Shown: positions 1 through 5,264 of the stretch, in pieces
Numbering within the stretch: position 1 is the stretch's first letter
How the letters are laid out: each line of letters opens with the position of its first letter
Source of the DNA: Spartobacteria bacterium
Lineage (GTDB): Bacteria > Verrucomicrobiota > Verrucomicrobiia > Chthoniobacterales > UBA6821
Reading direction: 5' to 3'
Length of the DNA stretch: 5,264 bases
Assembly: GCA_947466005.1 (NCBI GenBank)
Contig: CANIBV010000102.1
Span: forward strand, 1 to 5,264
Position numbers and translations under genes: made by a program
Notes under the pieces: model-generated
What the model saw: only the letters and a program-made list of their open reading frames with translations
What the model was told of the DNA's origin: nothing
Databases searched by the model: none

Positions 1-458
1 GAAAGAGAAATGACGCGGCGGGTCCCGAATGGATTGAAGAGTTGCTTTTCAAGACGAAGTTTCTCCCGGTGCTTTGGACTGATCCATTGAAACAGTCGTG
101 CCCAAGCCGTGATGTAGCGCCCCCGCTGCGCAAGCCATGCCGCATGAATCCCCTCGTCAGTCCGGTAGAGATCACAACCCGGTACTTTCTCCACCGAGAG
201 GATCAAATCAAACTGATTGTCAGGAGAGGCCTTTTGCCTCGCAACCTCGGCGCTATACTCTGAGAGGTTCGCTCCCTTGCAGCGGATGATCTCTCCACCC
301 GGCCATTCACTCTCGGGCCATTCCGAGGTTCCCAGTAACACAACTCGATGCCCCTCCTCACGCAAGCCCACGGCCAATCCCTTGAGATAGGCCTCGACCC
401 CACCCGTCGGCGAGTACCCGCGGCGAAGGAAACCTATGGTGAGCGACGTGGAGGACAT
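1..458 (-). CDS. Family-4 glycosyltransferase, WaaG/RfaG-like (5' part, runs off window)
   Basis: The minus strand is open from an ATG at 458 to the left edge (152 codons plus 2 bases), so only the N-terminal GT-B domain is present. An in-frame TAG lies about 65 bases upstream with no other ATG, GTG or TTG between, which fixes the start; no clear Shine-Dalgarno precedes it. Seen: a first beta strand (LTIGFLRRGYSPTGGVEAYL, residues 6-25) with the Gly-Gly-Val-Glu loop typical of GT4 enzymes, a second strand around GHRVVLLG (37-44), and YRTDEGIHAAWL (98-109). The last motif resembles the acceptor-side YRxxDGxHxxWL segment of WaaG/RfaG, the cytoplasmic enzyme that adds glucose to heptose in the lipopolysaccharide core. 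By family it transfers a sugar from a nucleotide-sugar donor to a cell-surface glycan or lipid. The exact donor and acceptor cannot be read, because the donor-binding C-terminal domain is missing. It is divergent from the recombinase gene and not part of the plus-strand operon. Confidence 0.85.
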   Translation of the reverse strand, partial: MSSTSLTIGFLRRGYSPTGGVEAYLKGLAVGLREEGHRVVLLGTSEWPESEWPGGEIIRCKGANLSEYSAEVARQKASPDNQFDLILSVEKVPGCDLYRTDEGIHAAWLAQRGRYITAWARLFQWISPKHREKLRLEKQLFNPFGTRRVISL

Positions 459-676
459 GATGGATCTGTATCGGTTCTGGAAAGCAGACTGAAGACTAAT
501 GCCTACCTGTTCCCGGGTACAGGGCTACAGCGAATTCCACATCGGAAGAATGATAATTCTCCTTATGCGATTCCCCATCGCCTGCAGCTATCCTTCGGCT
601 CTACTCTTTGCCAACGATGAACGCGCGATCATCAAAAAAGAGGGAGATCCCACTGCGGACTCCAGAGAACGAGAAG
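459..676. other. Divergent intergenic region between glycosyltransferase and xerC-like gene
   Basis: This stretch must hold the promoters for both divergent genes. I see no convincing sigma-70 promoter: GATAAT at 552-557 (plus strand) matches five of six -10 bases, but no -35-like hexamer lies 16-18 bases upstream. The clearest structure is the palindrome at 506-523. The 3' part (608-676) is open in the recombinase frame and could be coding if an earlier start is used. A purine-rich AGGGAG lies at 641-646, but it is about 30 bases from the preferred ATG at 677. No RNA gene or terminator hairpin with a T-run was seen. Confidence 0.6.
506..523. repeat. 18-bp imperfect palindrome, operator-like
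   Basis: CCTGTTCCCGGGTACAGG reads the same on both strands except for one symmetric pair (T at 510/511 region against T instead of A in the opposite arm), giving 9-base arms with no spacer and a CCCGGG core. Its centre is about 56 bases upstream of the glycosyltransferase ATG. Two-fold symmetric sites of this size in divergent promoter regions often bind dimeric regulators. It does not resemble a Rex operator (TTGTGAA...TTCACAA type) or a LexA box that I know. With no loop and no following T-run it is a poor terminator. Function is inference. Confidence 0.4.
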
Positions 677-1570
677 ATGGGATCCAAGTCAGACCCTTTG
701 AGCAAGGAGTTCCTCGACCACCTCGGCGACGGCAAGAACTACTCCCCGCAGACGCTTCGCTCCTACAGGCAGGCCCTCGGGCAGTTCCGTAATTTCCGTC
801 CCTCTCTGGAGTGGAAGGCGGCGACGGCCGATGATTTTCGAGACTACCTCTTCGAGCTGATGAAGCGGGATCGCTCACGCGCCACGATTCGGCTCTCCTT
901 TGCCGCGCTCCGCAGCTTCTACAATTATCTCACGGACAGGAATATCATACCCACGAATGTCCTGAAGTTGGTCTCCCTCCCGAAGCTGGAAAAGAAACTT
1001 CCCCAGTTTCTCACCGTGCCTCAGGTGACAGCACTCATGGATCAGCCGGCGACCAGGAGAAAATCCAAACAGGCCCCCGAATGGATGGCGGCACGAGATG
1101 CCGCGATCCTCGAACTCTTTTACTCTTCCGGCCTGCGTCTTGCCGAATTGGCTGAACTGGATGTGCGGGACCTTGATCCGATCGGGGAAATCGTGAAGGT
1201 GATGGGCAAGGGCTCCCGTGAGCGGATCGTGCCTGTGGGCGGATTGGCGTTGGAGGCAGTCTCCCGCTACCGCCATCAGGCGAATGTACAAGCTGGCCCC
1301 CTCTTCCTCAACAAGAGCCGCAAGCGCCTCGGTCATCGCTCCATCTGGCTCCTGCTCAAGACCTATGTCCGCGAGGCCGGTCTCCCCGCCACACTGAGTC
1401 CACACAAGCTGCGCCACTCTTTTGCCACGCACCTGCTGGACAACGGGGCTGACCTGCGCAGCGTGCAGTCACTTCTGGGGCATGCCAGCCTGACCACCAC
1501 GCAGATCTATACCCATGTGACGACCGAGCGCCTGAAGCGCGCCTATGATGCCGCTCACCCCCGAGCTTAG
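677..1570 (+). CDS. xerC: Tyrosine recombinase, XerC/XerD type
   Basis: Site-specific recombinase of the lambda-integrase family. By family, Xer proteins cut and rejoin DNA at dif through a 3'-phosphotyrosine link and resolve chromosome dimers before cell division. Numbering from the ATG at 677 (297 residues): a SAM-like core-binding domain spans about 10-100 (FLDHL...YSPQTLRSYRQAL). The catalytic domain follows, and all six active-site residues are visible: R154 (SSGLRLAEL), K178 (MGKGSRER), H243 and R246 (HKLRHSFATHLL), H269 (LLGHASL) and nucleophile Y278 (TQIYTHV). Length fits XerC/XerD (about 300). The start is uncertain. TTG 608 and ATG 617 are in frame and would add 23 or 20 residues of basic, poorly structured sequence. 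ATG 677 is preferred because it puts the first helix at the usual distance from the N terminus. AGGGAG at 641-646 is ideally spaced only for a CTG at 653. XerC is favoured over XerD or a mobile-element integrase because the neighbours are housekeeping genes; no dif-like site was recognised. Confidence 0.9.
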   Translation: MGSKSDPLSKEFLDHLGDGKNYSPQTLRSYRQALGQFRNFRPSLEWKAATADDFRDYLFELMKRDRSRATIRLSFAALRSFYNYLTDRNIIPTNVLKLVSLPKLEKKLPQFLTVPQVTALMDQPATRRKSKQAPEWMAARDAAILELFYSSGLRLAELAELDVRDLDPIGEIVKVMGKGSRERIVPVGGLALEAVSRYRHQANVQAGPLFLNKSRKRLGHRSIWLLLKTYVREAGLPATLSPHKLRHSFATHLLDNGADLRSVQSLLGHASLTTTQIYTHVTTERLKRAYDAAHPRA

Positions 1571-1645
1571 AAGAGTTTTAGGAGGATGATTTTAGCCAAG
1601 CCCGAGCTGGAATCACCCGCCTGCCCGGAGTTAATGTAGGGGATT
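1571..1645 (+). other. xerC-miaB spacer with 17-codon mini-ORF
   Basis: This 75-bp spacer contains a perfect AGGAGG (1580-1585) directly abutting an ATG (1586-1588). That ATG opens a 17-codon frame (MILAKPELESPACPELM) ending at TAG 1637-1639, two codons before the miaB start and in the same frame. AGGAGG with zero spacing is a poor ribosome site for this ATG, so translation is doubtful, and the peptide has no run of one amino acid that would suggest attenuation. No hairpin plus T-run terminator is seen, so read-through from xerC into miaB is possible. Confidence 0.3.
1638..1642 (+). promoter_or_regulatory. Probable miaB ribosome binding site
   Basis: AGGGG ends three bases before the ATG at 1646. 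The spacing is shorter than the usual 5-9 bases, but no better site lies ahead of this start. The start itself is well supported because the protein begins as MiaB proteins do (MPSVFIKTYGCQMN) and an in-frame TAG sits at 1637-1639. Confidence 0.4.
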
Positions 1646-3058
1646 ATGCCCAGCGTCTTTATCAAGACTTACGGATGCCAGATGAACGAGCGCGACTCCG
1701 AGCAGGTGGCGCGCGATCTGCAGGATCGTGGTCACACGTTGGTCAGCCATGAACGGGATGCCGATGTGATCCTGCTCAATACCTGCAGCGTCCGTGAGAT
1801 GGCGGAGAAGAAAGCAATCGGCAAGATGGGCATGCTGCGAAAACTCCGACGCGAGAAGCCCAAGCTGGTACTCGGCTACATGGGATGCATGGCTCAGCGA
1901 CTCGGAGAGAATCTTCAGAAAGACTCACCCCACGTCGACCTCGTGGTCGGAACCCAAAAATTTCACCGCGTCGCCGATTACGTGGAGGAGGCTCTCCGCA
2001 AGCGCGAGGAGGCCTTGCACCTCGAGGATACAGCCGATCTCGGATCCGCCATCCAGCCGCACATCCCGATTGTGGATGTCTACCCGGAGGAGGGATCACA
2101 GAACACGATCCGCGATCACCTTCCCGAAAAGAAGAAGGAAGCCACATCCTTCATCTCGATCATGCAGGGATGCAACATGCACTGCACCTTCTGCATCGTG
2201 CCGACGACTCGCGGCCCCGAGCGTGGCCGACCGATCGAGGGGATCGTCACCGAGGCACGCACCCTCGTGGGGCGCGGCATCCGCGAGGTGACGCTGCTCG
2301 GCCAGATCGTGAATCTCTATGGGCGTCATGAATTTCCCAAAGTGGATGGGAAGAGCCCCTTCGTGCAACTCCTCGAGGCCCTCCACGAGGTGGAGGGTCT
2401 GGACCGCATCCGCTTCACCTCCCCCCACCCGATGGGATTCCGAAAGGATCTTGTCGAATGCTTCGGACGCCTTCCCAAGCTCATGGAGCATGTCCACCTG
2501 CCTCTGCAGTCCGGCTCCGACCGCATCCTCAAGGCGATGCACCGCCCCTACACCGCGGATGCCTACCGGAAACTGGTTGCTGATCTGCGCACGAGCCGTC
2601 CCGGAATCGCCGTGAGTACGGACATTATTGTCGGCTTCCCCGGCGAGACGGAGGAGGATTACCAGGCGACACGCGATCTGGCCGCGGAGATGGAATTCGA
2701 CGGGGCCTTCATCTTCCGATACTCGAAGCGTGGCGATACTCCCGCCGCGGAGATGGATGGCCAATTGCCGGAAGAGGTGAAGGAGGATCGGAATCAGGAC
2801 CTCCTCTCGGTGGTGAATGCCTCCGCTTCCCTCCACCTTGAGGCATGTGTTGGAACCCGTCAGGAGGTCCTCTGCGAGGGGCCCAGCCGGAATGATCCCG
2901 CAAGGCTTTCCGGTCGCACGCGGACCAACAAGATTGTGATTTTCGAGGGAGGGAGCCGCTTCCACGGCCAGATTTTTGACGTAGCGATCACCTCAGCTAG
3001 TGCCTCCACCCTGTACGGGGATCCGGCCATCCACGAAAGCGACCCTTTCCCGGCATGA
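1646..3058 (+). CDS. miaB: tRNA-2-methylthio-N6-dimethylallyladenosine synthase MiaB
   Basis: Radical-SAM methylthiotransferase. By family it converts i6A37 to ms2i6A37 in tRNAs reading UNN codons, using two [4Fe-4S] clusters and S-adenosylmethionine; it follows MiaA and acts in the cytoplasm. Domains (470 residues): UPF0004 domain about 1-115 with cluster cysteines C11 (YGCQMN), C47 (NTCSVRE) and C81 (GCMAQ); radical-SAM domain about 165-395 with C176, C180 and C183 (GCNMHCTFC); TRAM RNA-binding domain about 400-455. NTCSVRE, FCIVPTTRG and HLPLQSGSDRIL are classic MiaB wording and favour it over MtaB or RimO. Oddities: the usual LLGQNVNAY reads LLGQIVNLY (I221 for Asn), and the linker at about 118-165 appears some 20 residues longer than in E. 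coli MiaB. The stop overlaps the rex start by 4 bases, so it heads a coupled gene string. Confidence 0.96.
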   Translation: MPSVFIKTYGCQMNERDSEQVARDLQDRGHTLVSHERDADVILLNTCSVREMAEKKAIGKMGMLRKLRREKPKLVLGYMGCMAQRLGENLQKDSPHVDLVVGTQKFHRVADYVEEALRKREEALHLEDTADLGSAIQPHIPIVDVYPEEGSQNTIRDHLPEKKKEATSFISIMQGCNMHCTFCIVPTTRGPERGRPIEGIVTEARTLVGRGIREVTLLGQIVNLYGRHEFPKVDGKSPFVQLLEALHEVEGLDRIRFTSPHPMGFRKDLVECFGRLPKLMEHVHLPLQSGSDRILKAMHRPYTADAYRKLVADLRTSRPGIAVSTDIIVGFPGETEEDYQATRDLAAEMEFDGAFIFRYSKRGDTPAAEMDGQLPEEVKEDRNQDLLSVVNASASLHLEACVGTRQEVLCEGPSRNDPARLSGRTRTNKIVIFEGGSRFHGQIFDVAITSASASTLYGDPAIHESDPFPA

Positions 3059-3762
3059 CCTCCCCCTCCCGCCCAAGGAACGGTTCCAGCAGGCCCAGTT
3101 CCGAAAAGAGTGCGCGAACTCCCAAGAGGGTGGCGGGCATGGCGGCAGGCACTCCCTCTGATATCCCAAAGAAGACGGTCTACCGCCTCTCCCTCTACCT
3201 GCGTTGCCTGGGACTCATGGTGGCGAACAGGGAGAGCATTGTCTCCTCTGCGGCGCTTGCCAGTGTGGCGGGAGTGCAGCCCGCCCAACTGCGCAGGGAT
3301 CTCGCAGCCTGCGGCCCATTGGGAAAGCGCGGCACGGGCTACGAGGTCGTCCTGCTGCGCAACCGCCTTGAGGAGATCCTGAGGCGGGCCAGCCTTCAGG
3401 CTGTCATTCTTGTCGGCGCGGGGAATCTTGGGCAGGCACTGCTGAGCTACAAGGGATTCGCTCGGGAAGGTTTTGAAATCGTCGCGGCCTTTGACCAACG
3501 CCCTCCGAAGACACGCGCAGGAAAGATTCCCGTCCAGACAATGAGCCGCATGCTCCCCGTGATCACGAAAGGGGGTATCCGCATGGCGATTCTCTGCGTT
3601 CCCGGAGCGGCGGCCCAACGGGTCGCCGACCAACTTGTCGAGGCTGGCATCCACGCAATTCTGAATTTTTCTCCTACTGTCCTTCATCTACCAGAGACCG
3701 TGGCAGTCAATCATGTGAACCTCGCCATCGAACTCGAGAACCTCAGCTACTTCGCACGATGA
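3055..3762 (+). CDS. rex: Redox-sensing transcriptional repressor Rex
   Basis: Homodimeric repressor that by family senses the NADH/NAD+ ratio: NADH binding releases it from operators of fermentation and respiration genes. Seen in 235 residues: an N-terminal winged helix about 35-105 (IPKKTVYRLSLYLRCL, then VQPAQLRRDL and GKRGTGYEV); a Rossmann fold with dinucleotide motif GAGNLG (121-126), SYKGF (131-135) and AAFD (144-147); VPGAAAQRVAD (182-192); NFSP (204-207); and a C-terminal swap helix ending LENLSYFAR. The recognition segment reads RRDLAACGPLGKRG where the family usually has RKDxSYFGEFGKRG. The first 28 residues are Ser/Arg/Pro-rich and unlike Rex. ATG 3139 (residue 29) has AAGAGGG 8 bases upstream and would give 207 residues, close to the family norm. 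I keep 3055 because its ATGA overlap with miaB matches the next two junctions. No Rex operator was recognised in the window. Confidence 0.93.
   Translation: MTSPSRPRNGSSRPSSEKSARTPKRVAGMAAGTPSDIPKKTVYRLSLYLRCLGLMVANRESIVSSAALASVAGVQPAQLRRDLAACGPLGKRGTGYEVVLLRNRLEEILRRASLQAVILVGAGNLGQALLSYKGFAREGFEIVAAFDQRPPKTRAGKIPVQTMSRMLPVITKGGIRMAILCVPGAAAQRVADQLVEAGIHAILNFSPTVLHLPETVAVNHVNLAIELENLSYFAR
3124..3130 (+). promoter_or_regulatory. Shine-Dalgarno-like AAGAGGG before alternative rex start
   Basis: AAGAGGG is followed by 8 bases and then the in-frame ATG at 3139. This is the best-placed ribosome-site match seen in the plus-strand operon, whereas the ATG at 3055 has none. Starting here removes the atypical 28-residue leader and begins the protein 8 residues before the conserved IPKKT of Rex. 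It may be the real start or a second one. Confidence 0.45.
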
Positions 3763-4691
3763 GCCGCCCTCCATCGGTTGAGGAAGGAGTGATCACGTGT
3801 CCGGAATTTGATCTTCGAATGACCCTTGAGAGCGGCCAGACCTTTCATTGGACGCCTGAGACCACGGGTGAAGGCACAGCATACACTGGATGCATCGGGA
3901 AGACCCCTTTTCGCCTGAGGCAGGAGGGTAACCTGCTCCACTTCCGTGGTGGCGCTGCCACCATGCTACATCACTACTTCGCTCTCGATCATGATCTGGA
4001 GTTGATCCGAAGCTCCTGCTTGGGACACCGAGTCTCCCATGATTCAGCCTTGGCCTGTCGGGGGCTCCGCATCATGAGGCAGCCGCATTGGGAATGTCTC
4101 GCCACCTTCATCCTCTCCCCGATGAAGCAGGTCGCCCACATCCGGCAGATGAGCCTGGCACTCCGCTCCTCCTTTGGAACACACCTTCCCGGCACACCCA
4201 TTCCCTCTTTTCCGGAGCCTGCGTCCCTGGCTGCAGCTACCGAGGCCGACCTTCGCTCCTGCGGATTGGGGTTTCGTGCGAAGAGCCTCCACGCTACGGC
4301 CGGACTGATTGCGGAAGGGAAATTCGACCCGGAGTCCCTGGTGTCGATGAGCACCCCGGAGGCACGCAAGGCTCTCTGCGCACTTCCCGGGATCGGACGC
4401 AAGGTGGCGAACTGCATCCTGCTCTTTGCCTACGAGAGACTGGAAGCTGTCCCCGTCGATGTCTGGATCGCACGGATCCTGGGTTCTTTCAGATCAGGAA
4501 AGGCCACGCCGGAGCAGCTTGAAAGCTACGGCGAGAAACTGCTGGGACCCTATGCAGGGTACATCCAGCAGTACCTCTTCCATCAGGCTCGGACGGGCAA
4601 GTTGTTGATCCCGAAAAAGCCGGATCGTAAAAAGAGTGTCAAACCACCATCACCAGTCCGCAAAAAGGCACGGGAACACGTTTTGGCATGA
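3759..4691 (+). CDS. OGG1-like 8-oxoguanine DNA glycosylase/AP lyase
   Basis: Base-excision repair enzyme of the HhH-GPD superfamily, OGG1 branch. By family it excises 8-oxoguanine and nicks the abasic site through a lysine Schiff base. Seen in 310 residues: an N-terminal OGG_N domain with LESGQTFHW (23-31; the Gly contacts 8-oxoG in human OGG1); the QPHWECLATFILSP segment (108-121); HhH hairpin LPGIGRKVANCILLFA (209-224) with catalytic K215 (human K249) and C219 (human C253); and AVPVDVWIARI (230-240) with catalytic D234 (human D268). By hand alignment several specificity residues differ: the NNN plug (human 149-151) is MKQ (122-124), R154 is H127 and H270 is W236. A Lys/Arg-rich tail (about 285-306) may bind DNA. 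It overlaps rex and the next gene by 4 bases each and has no evident Shine-Dalgarno, so translation is probably coupled. The alternative label, AlkA-type 3-methyladenine glycosylase, is less likely because LESGQTF, K215 and VPVDV follow OGG1. Confidence 0.9.
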   Translation: MSRPPSVEEGVITCPEFDLRMTLESGQTFHWTPETTGEGTAYTGCIGKTPFRLRQEGNLLHFRGGAATMLHHYFALDHDLELIRSSCLGHRVSHDSALACRGLRIMRQPHWECLATFILSPMKQVAHIRQMSLALRSSFGTHLPGTPIPSFPEPASLAAATEADLRSCGLGFRAKSLHATAGLIAEGKFDPESLVSMSTPEARKALCALPGIGRKVANCILLFAYERLEAVPVDVWIARILGSFRSGKATPEQLESYGEKLLGPYAGYIQQYLFHQARTGKLLIPKKPDRKKSVKPPSPVRKKAREHVLA

Positions 4692-5264
4692 GTGCCTTCC
4701 AGACCACCAAGAGAGCGGGAACCCGGAGGAAGCAAAATCGCTTCCCTTTTTTCCTTCTGCTTTCTTGCCTCATCCACGCAACGCTGATCCTCCTGATCGC
4801 CTTTCTCTTTGCGCGTCACTTCACCCAGAAGCCAGCAGAGCAGGAGCCCCCGCCACCGGAAGTCACGCTCGAGATCACTCCGCCGGACAAGAAAGAACGG
4901 CCCTATGTTGAAGCGAAAGAAGTTGCCGACAAGGCCCCCGTGCAGGCCCCTTTCCAATCCGATGAAAACACCAAGGCCGCAAGTGAGTTGCCCCCGGAGG
5001 GATCCCTGCCGCTGCCCACCCAACAGGGAGTGGAGCAGCCAGTCATTGAACTTCAGAACCAGCGCCACACGACAGGAGAGCAACCGTCATCCACCGCTGG
5101 AAAACCTGTACCCCCCAGTCCTCCTGCTCAACCTCCATCTTCTCAATCCCCTCCATCCACCACGGCTCAACAAGCATCACCCCAACCCCCAAAAACGCCT
5201 GAGGCATCTCCCCCCCCCTCGCCGTCCCCTTTGCCGAAACCCTTGGCATCCCCACTCCCCACAA
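4688..5264 (+). CDS. TonB-like energy transducer protein (N-terminal part, runs off window)
   Basis: Open from the ATG at 4688 (ATGA overlap with the glycosylase stop) to the right edge, 192 codons plus one base. Layout: a basic cytoplasmic N terminus (KRAGTRRKQNR, 8-18), one membrane helix (about 19-41), then a long periplasmic region. The latter starts with a Pro/Glu stretch (EQEPPPPEVTLEI, 51-63), contains a charged and Gln-rich part (64-130), and becomes strongly Pro/Ser/Gln-rich from about 132. The helix contains S26-C-L-I-H30, matching the Ser16-xxx-His20 pattern of E. coli TonB that is needed for coupling to ExbB/ExbD, and NRFPFFLLLSCLIHA resembles RRFPWPTLLSVCIHG. TonB passes proton-motive energy to outer-membrane transporters. 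The C-terminal receptor-binding domain is outside the window and no exbB/exbD is seen, so a TolA-like or other Pro-rich envelope protein remains possible. A nine-C run lies at 5210-5218. Confidence 0.75.
   Translation, partial: MSAFQTTKRAGTRRKQNRFPFFLLLSCLIHATLILLIAFLFARHFTQKPAEQEPPPPEVTLEITPPDKKERPYVEAKEVADKAPVQAPFQSDENTKAASELPPEGSLPLPTQQGVEQPVIELQNQRHTTGEQPSSTAGKPVPPSPPAQPPSSQSPPSTTAQQASPQPPKTPEASPPPSPSPLPKPLASPLPT
5210..5218 (+). repeat. Homopolymer tract C9 inside tonB-like gene
   Basis: Nine consecutive C bases encode three prolines within the Pro-rich linker. Tracts of eight or more G/C are prone to slippage. A change of one base would shift the frame before the expected C-terminal domain. 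It may also simply reflect proline-rich coding in C-rich DNA, or be a site of sequencing error. Confidence 0.6.

Noticed and set aside
552..557. GATAAT as a -10 promoter element for xerC
   Set aside because: Five of six bases match, but no -35-like hexamer is found at the right distance, so it was not listed as a promoter.
42..620. Plus-strand open frames at 42-263 and 348-620
   Set aside because: They are opposite the glycosyltransferase gene or extend into the intergenic region, and their translations show no domain.
459..676. dif site or Rex operator in the intergenic region
   Set aside because: Neither a 28-bp dif-like sequence nor a TTGTGAA...TTCACAA type palindrome could be found here or elsewhere in the window.
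875..1432. 185-codon open frame on the minus strand
   Set aside because: Antisense to the recombinase catalytic domain, which carries all six active-site residues on the plus strand.
1571..1645. Rho-independent terminator between xerC and miaB
   Set aside because: No stable stem followed by a T-run is visible.
2096..2965. 289-codon open frame on the minus strand
   Set aside because: It lies wholly antisense to miaB, whose motifs are unmistakable. Long antisense frames are expected in GC-rich coding DNA, and the translation shows no recognisable domain.
2860..3687. 275-codon open frame on the minus strand
   Set aside because: Antisense to the end of miaB and to rex; the composition is that of a shadow frame with no motif.
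4583..5083. 166-codon open frame on the minus strand
   Set aside because: It overlaps the end of the glycosylase gene and the tonB-like gene. The plus-strand frame has a membrane helix with the SxxxH motif and a coupled start, so it is the real one.

Overview
The window looks like chromosomal DNA of a GC-rich, diderm (Gram-negative type) bacterium. Two genes point to an outer membrane: a WaaG/RfaG-like glycosyltransferase fragment and a TonB-like envelope protein. The phylum cannot be fixed from the sequence. My best guess is Verrucomicrobiota or a relative, based only on the overall flavour of the proteins. Coding density is high, Shine-Dalgarno sequences are sparse, and there are no RNA genes, insertion sequences or CRISPR arrays.

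Layout: (1) Positions 1-458, minus strand, hold the N-terminal 152 codons of a family-4 glycosyltransferase that runs off the left edge. (2) Positions 459-676 are a divergent intergenic region with an 18-bp imperfect palindrome at 506-523. (3) From about 677 to the right edge all genes lie on the plus strand: a XerC/XerD-type tyrosine recombinase, a 75-bp spacer with a 17-codon mini-ORF, miaB (tRNA ms2i6A methylthiotransferase), rex (NADH-sensing repressor), an OGG1-like 8-oxoguanine DNA glycosylase, and a TonB-like protein cut by the right edge.

The last four genes are joined by three successive 4-bp ATGA stop/start overlaps (3055-3058, 3759-3762, 4688-4691), so they are almost certainly co-transcribed and probably translationally coupled. 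The set has a redox flavour: an oxygen-sensitive double [4Fe-4S] enzyme, a sensor of the NADH/NAD+ ratio, and a repair enzyme for oxidised guanine. That shared theme is inference; the co-transcription follows from the layout.

I do not see a wholly new system. The points most worth checking are the altered lesion/opposite-base residues of the OGG1-like enzyme, the coupled redox operon, the altered DNA-recognition segment and uncertain start of Rex, the palindrome between the divergent genes, the mini-ORF ahead of miaB, and a C9 tract in the tonB-like reading frame.
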